Source: Gemmatimonadales bacterium
GTDB lineage: Bacteria; Gemmatimonadota; Gemmatimonadetes; Gemmatimonadales; GWC2-71-9
Direction of reading: 5' to 3'
Assembly (NCBI GenBank): GCA_030597435.1
Contig: JAUVRV010000165.1
Span: 1-6,458, forward strand
DNA: 6,458 bases
Below the pieces are notes generated by a model that had not been told where the DNA came from, made no database searches, and was given only the letters and a program-made list of their open reading frames with translations. The first letter of the stretch is position 1. Every line of letters starts with the position of its first letter. Position numbers and translations under genes: made by a program. Of this stretch, positions 1 to 5,812 are shown piece after piece.

Positions 1-1091
1 AACCGGAGGTGCGTGACAGCAGGATCTACGGCCGCGGCGTATCCGACGACAAAGGACCCTCATCGATCGCCTTGGAGACGATTGCGGCCTTTCTCCGCAT
101 CGAAGGTGGCTTGCCGTTCAATGTGAAAGTTCTTCTCGAAGGTGAAGAGGAGACCGGAAGCCCGAGTCTCGGTGCAATCCTCAGCAAGCATCGCGACCTA
201 CTTGCGGTCGACGCGGTGATCTCTGCCGACGGCGCGCGTTGGCGGCCGGATTTAGTGACAGTGAACATCAGTTCGCGTGGCAACGCGGGGTTCGAGTTCA
301 CGGTGAGAACGGCGGCCAAGGATCTCCACTCGGGCCGGTATGGCGGTGTTGTTGCCAACGCACTCCACGTGATGGCAGAGTTGGTCGCCGTGCTGCACGC
401 ACCCGATGGTTCGGTTGCGGTGCCGGGTTTCTATGAGGGCGCCAGCGACATTAGCGCAACCGAACGCGAAGCCCTTGCTAGCATCCCGTTCGACGAAGAG
501 TCTCTATTCGCCGCGATCGGTGGAAAGCCTGTGGGTGAACCGGGGCACACGACATTGGAGCGGCTCTGGTCGCGTCCCTGTCTCGACGTGAACGGCATGT
601 GGGGTGGCTACACCGGCCCCGGCGGCAAGACCGTCATTCCCCATGAAGCGCATGCCAAGGTGACGGTGCGGTTGGTGCCGGGCCAGGATCCGGACCGGAT
701 ATCCCAATCGGTGAAGGACTTTCTCGCCAGCAAATGTCCTGACGGCTGCGAAATACACTTCGCTGCCGATCGCGGTCAGTCGGCGGCTTACGAAGTGCCG
801 GTGGACCATCCGTTGTTGCGCGCGGTCGAGGCTGCGTTGACGCAAGTCCATGGCTTGGTACCCCTCAGGGTACGTGTTGGCGGAACGTTACCGATGTCGG
901 ATATCGTGCACCGTGAGCTTGGTGTCGACACCGTGATGTTTTCGTTCTCTATTGCCGACGAAGACTTTCACGCACCAAACGAGTTTTTCCGGCTATCCTC
1001 GATCGATGATGGGTTGCGAGCCTGGACTGCGTTGTTCAGGCTCCTAGGGGAAACTAACGCTGGAGACTTTGCCAGCTGTCGTCATCGGTGA
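1..1091 (+). CDS. M20 family metallopeptidase (CNDP-like dipeptidase), 5'-truncated by window edge
   Basis: Zinc-dependent exopeptidase that probably cleaves dipeptides or short peptides in the cytoplasm. Residues are counted from the GTG at 9, but that is not the true start: the frame is open to the edge and the preceding codons (P-E) fit the usual 'PE-V-RDG-xIYGRG' lead-in. Visible motifs are GRGVSDDKGP (bridging Asp D13), EGEEETGSP (general base E47, metal ligand E48), the metal Asp in VISADG (D74), DLHSGRYGG (H107, which reaches across the dimer in CNDP2-type enzymes) and DEDFHAPNE (last metal His, H321). The HxD zinc motif and roughly the first 100 residues lie outside the window. The lid/dimerisation domain spans about residues 90-290. 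All visible catalytic residues are intact, so the gene is probably functional. It could equally be annotated M20/M25/M40 peptidase; substrate is unknown. Stop TGA at 1089-1091. Confidence 0.93.
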   Translation, partial: PEVRDSRIYGRGVSDDKGPSSIALETIAAFLRIEGGLPFNVKVLLEGEEETGSPSLGAILSKHRDLLAVDAVISADGARWRPDLVTVNISSRGNAGFEFTVRTAAKDLHSGRYGGVVANALHVMAELVAVLHAPDGSVAVPGFYEGASDISATEREALASIPFDEESLFAAIGGKPVGEPGHTTLERLWSRPCLDVNGMWGGYTGPGGKTVIPHEAHAKVTVRLVPGQDPDRISQSVKDFLASKCPDGCEIHFAADRGQSAAYEVPVDHPLLRAVEAALTQVHGLVPLRVRVGGTLPMSDIVHRELGVDTVMFSFSIADEDFHAPNEFFRLSSIDDGLRAWTALFRLLGETNAGDFASCRHR

Positions 1092-1113
1092 CAAACGGAT
1101 CGGTAGATTTGCG

Positions 1114-1146
1114 ATTGCAGATGTGCAATTTGTGATTTTCAATTTG
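1114..1146 (+). terminator. AT-rich hairpin and CAATTTG direct repeat after the dipeptidase gene (weak terminator candidate)
   Basis: ATTGCA (1114-1119) and TGCAAT (1124-1129) form a perfect 6-bp inverted repeat with a 4-base loop, 22 bases after the dipeptidase stop, followed by the T-rich stretch TTGTGATTTTC. CAATTTG occurs at 1126-1132 and again at 1140-1146. The stretch is clearly more AT-rich than its surroundings. The stem is AT-rich and the T-run is interrupted, so it is a weak intrinsic terminator at best; an operator or promoter-proximal element for the downstream serine hydrolase is an alternative. Confidence 0.3.
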
Positions 1147-1206
1147 ACTCGACCGGGGCGCGTGATCGATGTTTGACGCAAAACAGTTCTCGAATGAGGT
1201 GCAGCC

Positions 1207-2865
1207 ATGTTGTTCATCAGGCGATTGATCCAAGTCCAATTCATGGTTCTCGTGGCTGTCATCACCGCCGCGGGTCAGTTGGCTGCTCAGGTTCCAACAT
1301 CCGCCGTGGACAGTGTATTCGCGGCGTTCAACGGAACGCAGAATCCTGGCTGTGCCGTTGCAGTGAGTGAGGGGGGAGTGGCTCTCTTGTCGCGCGCGTA
1401 CGGTATGGCGGATCTCGAGCATAACATCACGAACACAACTGAGACAGTTTTCGAACCGGGTTCGGTTTCCAAGCAGTTTACAGCCGCTGCGACTATCCTC
1501 CTGGCCCTAGACGGGAAGCTTTCGCTAGACGACGATATCCGGAAGTACATCCCCGAGCTACCCGACTACAGTGACACCATCACGATCCGATATCTCCTCA
1601 ATCACACGAGTGGCCTGAGAGACTGGGGGACGGTTGCCGGGGTTGGCGGATGGCCTCGCACCACGCGAGTGCACACACATGTTCATGTGCTCGACATCGC
1701 CTCGCGCCAGCTGTTACTCAACTACCCTCCAAGCGAGTACTACTCCTACACCAACACCGGCTACAACCTCCAAGCCATCTTGGTGGAGCGAGTGAGCGGA
1801 ATGCCATTCGCGGATTTCTCGCGGCAGCGGATCTTCGAGCCGCTCGGCATGACCAAGACCGAATGGCGCGACGACTTCACTCGAGTCGTCAAAGACAGGG
1901 CGATCGCCTACAGCCCGAACGGCGAGGGCGGCTATCGTATGAACATGCCGTTCGAGAACGTCCACGGAAACGGGGGCCTGCTCACAACGGTGGGTGACCT
2001 GCTCCGGTTCACGCATAACCTCGAAACGGGAGAGCTGGGCGGGCCCGACTTCCTGCGGGAGATGCATACGCAGGGGGTTCTCAATTCCGGCCGCACCATC
2101 CCGTACGCCAGCGGCCTTTTCGTGGGCGAATACAAGGGTGTTCGTGAAGTACAGCATTCCGGAGGCACCGCGGGTTACCGCGGCTACCTCGCGCGTTTCC
2201 CGGACCAGGGAGTCGCAGTGGCCGTCATGTGTAATGCCAGCAATGGCAACGCCGGACGGCTTGCACACGAGGTCGCGGACCTGTACCTGGGTGACGCTCT
2301 GGTGCTGGACGCCCCAGAGACGCCGACCGAACCTGCGATCGAAATGCCCGCGGCGGACCTTGAGGCACTGGCCGGAATCTACCGGCGAGTCCGCGACAAA
2401 CGCCCGGTTACCATTCGCTGGTCCGGAGAGGTGTTGCTGCTGGGGGCGCAAATACTGGTGCCCATTTCCGATGGGCGCTTTGTCGTGGGTAGCACTGGTG
2501 CCGTTTTCAAACTTGGACCAGAGACGGACTCCGGCCGCCACCGATTGACGTTGTCAATGGCTGACGGCGATTCGTTCGTTCTGGAGCCTGTGCAGGGATT
2601 TGAGCCTTCAGAAGCGGAGTTGACTGAGTACACGGGAGAGTACTTCAGTGACGAGGCCGAGGTCACTTATCACTTCGAGGTGAGGGACGGCGCACTAGTG
2701 CGGGTTGACCGATACGGCCAGACCGGTCAGCTCCGACCGACGTACCTAGATGCATTCAGCGGACCCGGAGGTCTTTACATCTTCAATCGTGATGGGGGGG
2801 CAATCGAGTCCGTCAGCTTTGTACTGGGTCGCGCGTGGGACCTTCGGTTCGTGCGGGTTCCGTGA
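1207..2865 (+). CDS. Secreted serine hydrolase, beta-lactamase / class C / PBP4* family
   Basis: A 552-residue serine acyl-enzyme hydrolase of the Beta-lactamase (PF00144) family, which includes class C beta-lactamases, DD-peptidases and esterases. Residues 1-28 look like a signal peptide (RR at 5-6, hydrophobic 8-20, possible cleavage around QLAAQ), so it is exported. Catalytic motifs are SxxK at S86-V-S-K89 (EPGSVSKQF), YxN at Y181-T-N183 (YSYTNTGYN), and HSG at 317-319 replacing the KTG box, as is common in this family. The catalytic domain ends near residue 362. About 190 C-terminal residues carry two similar openings, 'LEALAGIYRR' (about 385) and 'LTEYTGEYFSDE' (about 472), as in the lipocalin-like/DUF3471-type tails of such enzymes. 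Start choice: GAGGTG at 1196-1201 lies 5 bases before the ATG. The amidase gene starts 34 bp after the stop, suggesting one transcript. Substrate (D-Ala peptide, beta-lactam or ester) cannot be told from sequence. Confidence 0.92.
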   Translation: MLFIRRLIQVQFMVLVAVITAAGQLAAQVPTSAVDSVFAAFNGTQNPGCAVAVSEGGVALLSRAYGMADLEHNITNTTETVFEPGSVSKQFTAAATILLALDGKLSLDDDIRKYIPELPDYSDTITIRYLLNHTSGLRDWGTVAGVGGWPRTTRVHTHVHVLDIASRQLLLNYPPSEYYSYTNTGYNLQAILVERVSGMPFADFSRQRIFEPLGMTKTEWRDDFTRVVKDRAIAYSPNGEGGYRMNMPFENVHGNGGLLTTVGDLLRFTHNLETGELGGPDFLREMHTQGVLNSGRTIPYASGLFVGEYKGVREVQHSGGTAGYRGYLARFPDQGVAVAVMCNASNGNAGRLAHEVADLYLGDALVLDAPETPTEPAIEMPAADLEALAGIYRRVRDKRPVTIRWSGEVLLLGAQILVPISDGRFVVGSTGAVFKLGPETDSGRHRLTLSMADGDSFVLEPVQGFEPSEAELTEYTGEYFSDEAEVTYHFEVRDGALVRVDRYGQTGQLRPTYLDAFSGPGGLYIFNRDGGAIESVSFVLGRAWDLRFVRVP

Positions 2866-2884
2866 CCGCGACGGACCTAGGTCG

Positions 2885-2890
2885 AAGGAG
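2885..2890 (+). promoter_or_regulatory. Ribosome binding site fixing the amidase start
   Basis: AAGGAG lies 9 bases before the ATG at 2900 and 6 bases before an in-frame GTG at 2897. This strong Shine-Dalgarno places the start at 2897 or 2900, not at an upstream in-frame ATG (2750) that lies inside the preceding gene. Confidence 0.75.
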
Positions 2891-2899
2891 AGAAGTGTG

Positions 2900-4813
2900 A
2901 TGAACATCCGAGGTGATCTAGCGGCAACCATGTATATGGTCGCGACGCTGGCGGTCATGCCAGTGCTCCCTTCATCGGAGTTGTACGCCGCGCTTCAAGA
3001 CGCGAAGCAAGCCGAGATAGACGTCTTCGAAGCGACAATCCCGGAACTGCAAGATGCGATGGATGCCGGTCGTGTCACCGCCGCACAACTCGTAGATGCC
3101 TATCTCGCCCGGATCGATGCGTACGACCAGGCGGGGCCCCGGCTCAACTCCATCATCCGTCTCAATCCCAACGCCCGTTTGGAAGCAGAGGCGCTTGACC
3201 GAGAACGTGCCGCCCGCGGCCCGCGTGGGTTACTCCACGGCATCCCGATCATACTCAAAGACAACTACGACACCGCAGACCTACCTACCACGGCGGGATC
3301 GATTGCGTTGGCGGGGCTCGTTCCTCCCGACGATGCGTTTCAGGTCCGCAAGCTGCGCGACGCCGGTGCGATCATCTTGGCCAAGTCGAACCTGCACGAG
3401 TTGGCGATGGGGATTACGAGCATCAGCTCGCTCGGCGGACAAACACTGAACCCGTACGATCTGTCGCGCAACGCAGGCGGCTCCAGTGGTGGCACAGGTG
3501 CTGCGATCGCGGCGAGCTTCGCCGCCGTCGGCTGGGGTAGCGACACCTGTGGCTCCATTCGCATTCCCGCGTCGCAAAACAATCTGTTTGGACTGCGCCC
3601 GACCAAAGGACTCTCCAGCATCGACGGGATCATTCCCCTGTGCCATACCCAAGACGTGGGTGGACCATTGGCACGTACTGTGATCGATCTTGCCATAGGA
3701 CTAGATGCCACGATCGGACCCGATCCGGCGGATCCCGCAACGCGGGCACTGGATAGTGTACCGCTGCCTCGATTTATGGATGCACTGGATTCAACGGTGC
3801 TGCATGGTGCTCGACTCGGGGTACTGACGATGTTGTTTGGGGATGCCCCGGAAGACAGGGAATCGGATAGGGTGGTTCGTGCGGCTCTCGAGCAAATGCA
3901 GCAGTTGGGCGCGGAGATCGTCGAGATCGACATGCCAGGATTGGACACGCTGCTGCGCGGATCGAGCGTGATTGGATTTGAGTTCAAGTTCGACTTCATC
4001 GACTACTTGTCTGCGACACCGGGCGCACCTGTAGCGTCATTGCAGGACATCATGGACCAACGCTTGTATCACGAGGCACTCGAATCGAGGTATCAGTCGC
4101 GCAATCGAGTCGAGCAGAGAGATAGCGAAGAGTATCGTGCGGCGCTGGCCAAGCGGGGGGCTGTACGGAAGGCGGTGATTGCCGTGCTCAGTGATGGGCG
4201 GTTGGATGCTTTGGTGTATCCCACGATCCGGCGAAAGGCAGCGCGTATTGGAGACCCGCAACGTGGGTCCAACTGTCAGTTGAGTGCGGCTTCCGGCCTG
4301 CCGGCTCTGAGCATGCCGGCGGGGTTCACGGCGGACGGTTTGCCTGTTGGCTTGGAGTTGCTCGGTCTGCCGTTTGACGACGCGCGGCTGTTGGCATTAG
4401 GCTATTCCTTTGAGCGGTCCTACCACCCACGACGCCCACCTGCAAACACCCCTCCACTCGTGGCCGGACGCGCGCCGGACCCGGTTGTCTACGAGGTGGT
4501 TGCGGTGGGCCCGGGTGGTAACGCTACCGGCCGATTCGTCTATGACGTCACCACCGGAGCACTCACGTATGACGTTACCGTGTCAGAGGTGCCCGCCGAG
4601 CAAGTTCACTCGGTCAACCTGTTGCGCGCCGTCGACGGGGATACGGGACCGGTCGTGCATCGGTTGGCGGGACCCGGTGTGGGGGCGGCATCGGGCGTGT
4701 TGACTTTGAGGCTAGCGGAGCGCAACGCGCTGGTGCAGGGGCGACTCTATCTGAGTGTCTACACGACCGCGCATCCCGGCGGCGCGGTGCGTGGAGCATT
4801 GGTGACTCCCTAA
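2900..4813 (+). CDS. Secreted amidase-signature enzyme with C-terminal CHRD domain
   Basis: A 637-residue amide hydrolase using the Ser-cisSer-Lys triad. K120 (in ILKDNYDT), cis-Ser S195 (in NAGGSSGGTG) and nucleophile S219 (in GSDTCGSIRIPAS) have the spacings 75 and 24 seen in FAAH (K142/S217/S241). C217 replaces the first Gly of the usual TGGS. The amidase domain covers about residues 42-510 and ends with the typical 'GLPALSMPAGF' and 'GLPVGLELLG' segments. After a Pro-rich linker (511-530), residues about 540-637 match a CHRD domain: FVYDVTTGALTYDVTVS, GPVVHRL, and LYLSVYTTAHPGGAVRG, where canonical CHRD has NVHTaahPgGeiRGql. The N-terminus (residues 8-24 hydrophobic) suggests a weak signal peptide. 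The ATG at 2900 is chosen on the AAGGAG at 2885-2890; GTG 2897 is possible. The gene probably shares a transcript with the serine hydrolase 34 bp upstream. The amide substrate is unknown. Stop TAA 4811-4813. Confidence 0.93.
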   Translation: MNIRGDLAATMYMVATLAVMPVLPSSELYAALQDAKQAEIDVFEATIPELQDAMDAGRVTAAQLVDAYLARIDAYDQAGPRLNSIIRLNPNARLEAEALDRERAARGPRGLLHGIPIILKDNYDTADLPTTAGSIALAGLVPPDDAFQVRKLRDAGAIILAKSNLHELAMGITSISSLGGQTLNPYDLSRNAGGSSGGTGAAIAASFAAVGWGSDTCGSIRIPASQNNLFGLRPTKGLSSIDGIIPLCHTQDVGGPLARTVIDLAIGLDATIGPDPADPATRALDSVPLPRFMDALDSTVLHGARLGVLTMLFGDAPEDRESDRVVRAALEQMQQLGAEIVEIDMPGLDTLLRGSSVIGFEFKFDFIDYLSATPGAPVASLQDIMDQRLYHEALESRYQSRNRVEQRDSEEYRAALAKRGAVRKAVIAVLSDGRLDALVYPTIRRKAARIGDPQRGSNCQLSAASGLPALSMPAGFTADGLPVGLELLGLPFDDARLLALGYSFERSYHPRRPPANTPPLVAGRAPDPVVYEVVAVGPGGNATGRFVYDVTTGALTYDVTVSEVPAEQVHSVNLLRAVDGDTGPVVHRLAGPGVGAASGVLTLRLAERNALVQGRLYLSVYTTAHPGGAVRGALVTP

Positions 4814-4899
4814 GGACGCCGAACGGTCTGGTGTGCTCCGACTTGGATCACTCCTTGCGCAGTGCTACCATCGGATCTGAAGCGGCAGCGCGGTCGAAC

Positions 4900-4915
4900 C
4901 TGGGCTCGAGCCCAG
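4900..4915. terminator. Perfect 16-bp palindrome between convergent genes (possible bidirectional terminator)
   Basis: CTGGGCTCGAGCCCAG is a perfect palindrome that can fold as a 6-bp GC-rich stem with a TCGA loop on either strand. It lies 86 bases after the amidase stop and 19 bases beyond the end of the convergent barrel-protein gene, the expected place for a shared terminator. No T-run follows on either strand, so it would need Rho or another mechanism. A protein-binding site is the alternative. Confidence 0.35.
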
Positions 4916-4934
4916 ACGTGATTCGCTTTCCGCG

Positions 4935-5426
4935 CTAGTGACTCAAGATGCTGATTGTAGCCGCGATGTTGATGACGGTGGCGTCACCTATGAGGCTTAA
5001 CGTGCCGCCCAGGTTGAGAACCCAGAGATCGGCGATCTCGTAGCCGAATCCCAAACCAAGACCGAAGCCTGCATCTGTGCCCGATTCGAGGATCGTCCAG
5101 TCCGCGAATCCGGCAGTGCCATTGATGTTGAATCCGGATGCCATCTCGTAGGTAACACCGAGTCCGGCCAGGCCAGAGACGATCAAGCTACCACCGCTGG
5201 ACTGGAAGTTCTGCTTGCTGGTGTAATAGAGCTGCACGGATTTCCCTACCATGGCGCCGATCTTGAAATCCGTGGAAGCGGCGATCCTGGTACTTACGTC
5301 CCCCGTGGTTACACCCGCCCCCGCGCCGAATCCGATGATGAACCCCTTCCGTTGGGCCGCGGCATCGCTTGCAGCGGAGAGTGAGAGGAAGAGTGCAAGG
5401 CAAACGAGCAGAATCGATCGGGACAT
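4935..5426 (-). CDS. Small secreted, outer-membrane beta-barrel-like protein, unrecognised family
   Basis: A 163-residue protein of unknown role. It opens with a clear signal peptide (MSRSILLVCLALFLSLSA, then SDAAAQ; cleavage about residue 24-25). The mature part is rich in Gly and alternating hydrophobic residues: GFIIGFGAGAGV (28-39), FKIGAMVGKSVQLYYTS (54-70), SLIVSGLAGLGVTYEM (80-95), FNINGTAGFADW (99-110), FGLGLGFGYEIADLWVLNLG (121-140), and VINIAATISI (151-160). This pattern suggests about eight amphipathic strands, as in small porin- or OmpA-like barrels. The protein ends in ...SILSH, not the aromatic residue usual for BAM substrates, so a soluble beta-rich periplasmic or surface protein is possible. 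The start is the ATG at 5426, preceded by GGAGGT, rather than an in-frame ATG 20 codons upstream (5486) which would place a charged segment before the signal peptide. It is transcribed alone, convergent to the amidase gene. Confidence 0.8.
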   Translation of the reverse strand: MSRSILLVCLALFLSLSAASDAAAQRKGFIIGFGAGAGVTTGDVSTRIAASTDFKIGAMVGKSVQLYYTSKQNFQSSGGSLIVSGLAGLGVTYEMASGFNINGTAGFADWTILESGTDAGFGLGLGFGYEIADLWVLNLGGTLSLIGDATVINIAATISILSH

Positions 5427-5432
5427 GTTGGT

Positions 5433-5438
5433 ACCTCC
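5433..5438 (-). promoter_or_regulatory. Ribosome binding site fixing the barrel-protein start
   Basis: On the - strand GGAGGT lies 6 bases before the ATG at 5426-5424. It decides the start in favour of this ATG over the in-frame ATG at 5486 and agrees with the signal peptide beginning at MSRSILL. Confidence 0.75.
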
Positions 5439-5467
5439 ATTGAAGAAGCACTTGTAGCGGGGTGGTC

Positions 5468-5490
5468 GCATGGCCGAGTTCGGCATGGCC
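5468..5490. repeat. GCATGGCC direct repeat around a short inverted repeat in the barrel-protein leader
   Basis: GCATGGCC occurs at 5468-5475 and 5483-5490, 7 bases apart. Overlapping it, GCCGA (5473-5477) and TCGGC (5480-5484) form an inverted repeat with a 2-base centre. The element lies 42-64 bases upstream of the - strand ATG at 5426, where an operator or 5' UTR structure could sit. The arms are short and chance is possible. I see no convincing -35/-10 pair nearby. Confidence 0.3.
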
Positions 5491-5566
5491 GGTTCACAAC
5501 CAGCACGTGTCGACTAGCACAAGCTCGAGGGGGTGGGTCAACGGAGCGGCAAAAGCGGGGGGGGGC

Positions 5567-5717
5567 TTCGTGCTGCACGAAGGGGCAGGAGATGGGTAGC
5601 GCAGAGATCTGTAAGATTTTGGAGGTTAGTCGCACTAACCTAGGAGTGATGCTGCACGGAGTGAGAAACCGCCTGCGGGAATGTCTCGCGGCAAAGGGAT
5701 TCAAGGGAGCTAACTGA
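5567..5717 (+). pseudogene. Decayed C-terminal fragment (region 4) of an ECF sigma factor
   Basis: Read in the frame of 5592, the sequence encodes MGSAEICKILEVS, then RTNLGVMLHGVRNRLREC, then LAAKGFKGAN and a TGA at 5715-5717. This closely follows the helix-turn-helix tail of ECF sigma factors, where the usual form is 'sseEICkiLgiS.TNLwVmLHRARlrLREcLe..wf'. Just upstream, 5567-5581 reads F-V-L-H-E in another frame, matching the conserved 'FvLREveG' that precedes it. The 10 bases between (5582-5591) are one base too many for the three residues expected, so a single +1 shift separates the halves. Further upstream, 5544-5558 reads E-R-Q-K-R, like 'LPeRQRraF', followed by a run of 9 G (5557-5565) that again breaks frame. 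The remaining ~120 residues of a sigma factor are absent; the space is occupied by the oppositely oriented barrel-protein gene and its leader. A sequencing error could explain one shift but not the missing N-terminus. Confidence 0.6.
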
Positions 5718-5812
5718 TGCTCGATTGCAGGGAAGTGGTGCGAATCTCAGCCGGCAACGGATTAGATGATTGGCCGGCGTCGACCGGGGGAACGGTCCGG
5801 CGCAATGAGTAA
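5717..5812 (+). pseudogene. Relic N-terminus of a zinc-finger anti-sigma factor, coupled to the sigma relic
   Basis: A 31-codon ORF begins at the ATG of 5717-5719, which overlaps the sigma-relic stop as TGATG, a typical translational-coupling junction. It starts MLDCREVVRISAG, then NGLDD. This matches the usual opening of small zf-HC2-type anti-sigma factors that follow ECF genes (M-x-C-x-E-v-x-x-L-x-S-x-x-L-D). The later zinc ligands (H-x3-C-x2-C, normally about residues 30-40) are absent: the frame runs into P-A-S-T-G-G-T-V-R-R-N-E and stops at 5810-5812, overlapping the kinase start by 8 bases. The identification rests on about 15 residues plus the gene order and the overlap, so it is suggestive, not proven. 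Confidence 0.45.

Noticed and set aside
9..11. GTG at 9 as the start of the dipeptidase
   Set aside because: The frame is open to the edge, the codons before it fit the family, and the HxD zinc motif must lie upstream.
1144..1172. TTGACT at 1144-1149 as the -35 box of a serine hydrolase promoter
   Set aside because: No acceptable -10 element lies at 16-18 bases (CGATGT or similar), so a promoter call is not justified.
1714..2541. Long - strand open frame (275 codons) opposite the serine hydrolase gene
   Set aside because: The opposite strand carries a complete family-matching protein with catalytic motifs; the antisense translation shows no recognisable domain and is a GC-rich shadow.
2750..2899. 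In-frame 50-codon extension of the amidase from an ATG at 2750
   Set aside because: It would overlap the end of the serine hydrolase by 116 bases and precede the signal peptide; AAGGAG at 2885-2890 supports the start at 2897/2900.
3340..3999. Long - strand open frame (219 codons) opposite the amidase gene
   Set aside because: It is Ser/Pro/Arg-rich low-complexity translation antisense to the conserved amidase core, with no family resemblance.
4843..4871. Promoter-like pair TTGGAT - 17 bases - TACCAT on the + strand in the convergent gap
   Set aside because: Only 3 of 6 and 4 of 6 positions match consensus, and no + strand gene follows; an antisense transcript cannot be supported from sequence alone.
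4814..4934. Convergent intergenic gap examined for small genes, tRNA or gene relics
   Set aside because: No recognisable coding or RNA similarity in any frame; only the palindrome at 4900-4915 stands out.
5309..5704. - strand open frame of 131 codons covering the sigma relic and part of the barrel-protein gene
   Set aside because: It overlaps the barrel-protein signal peptide in another frame, has no domain signal, and its composition fits a shadow frame.
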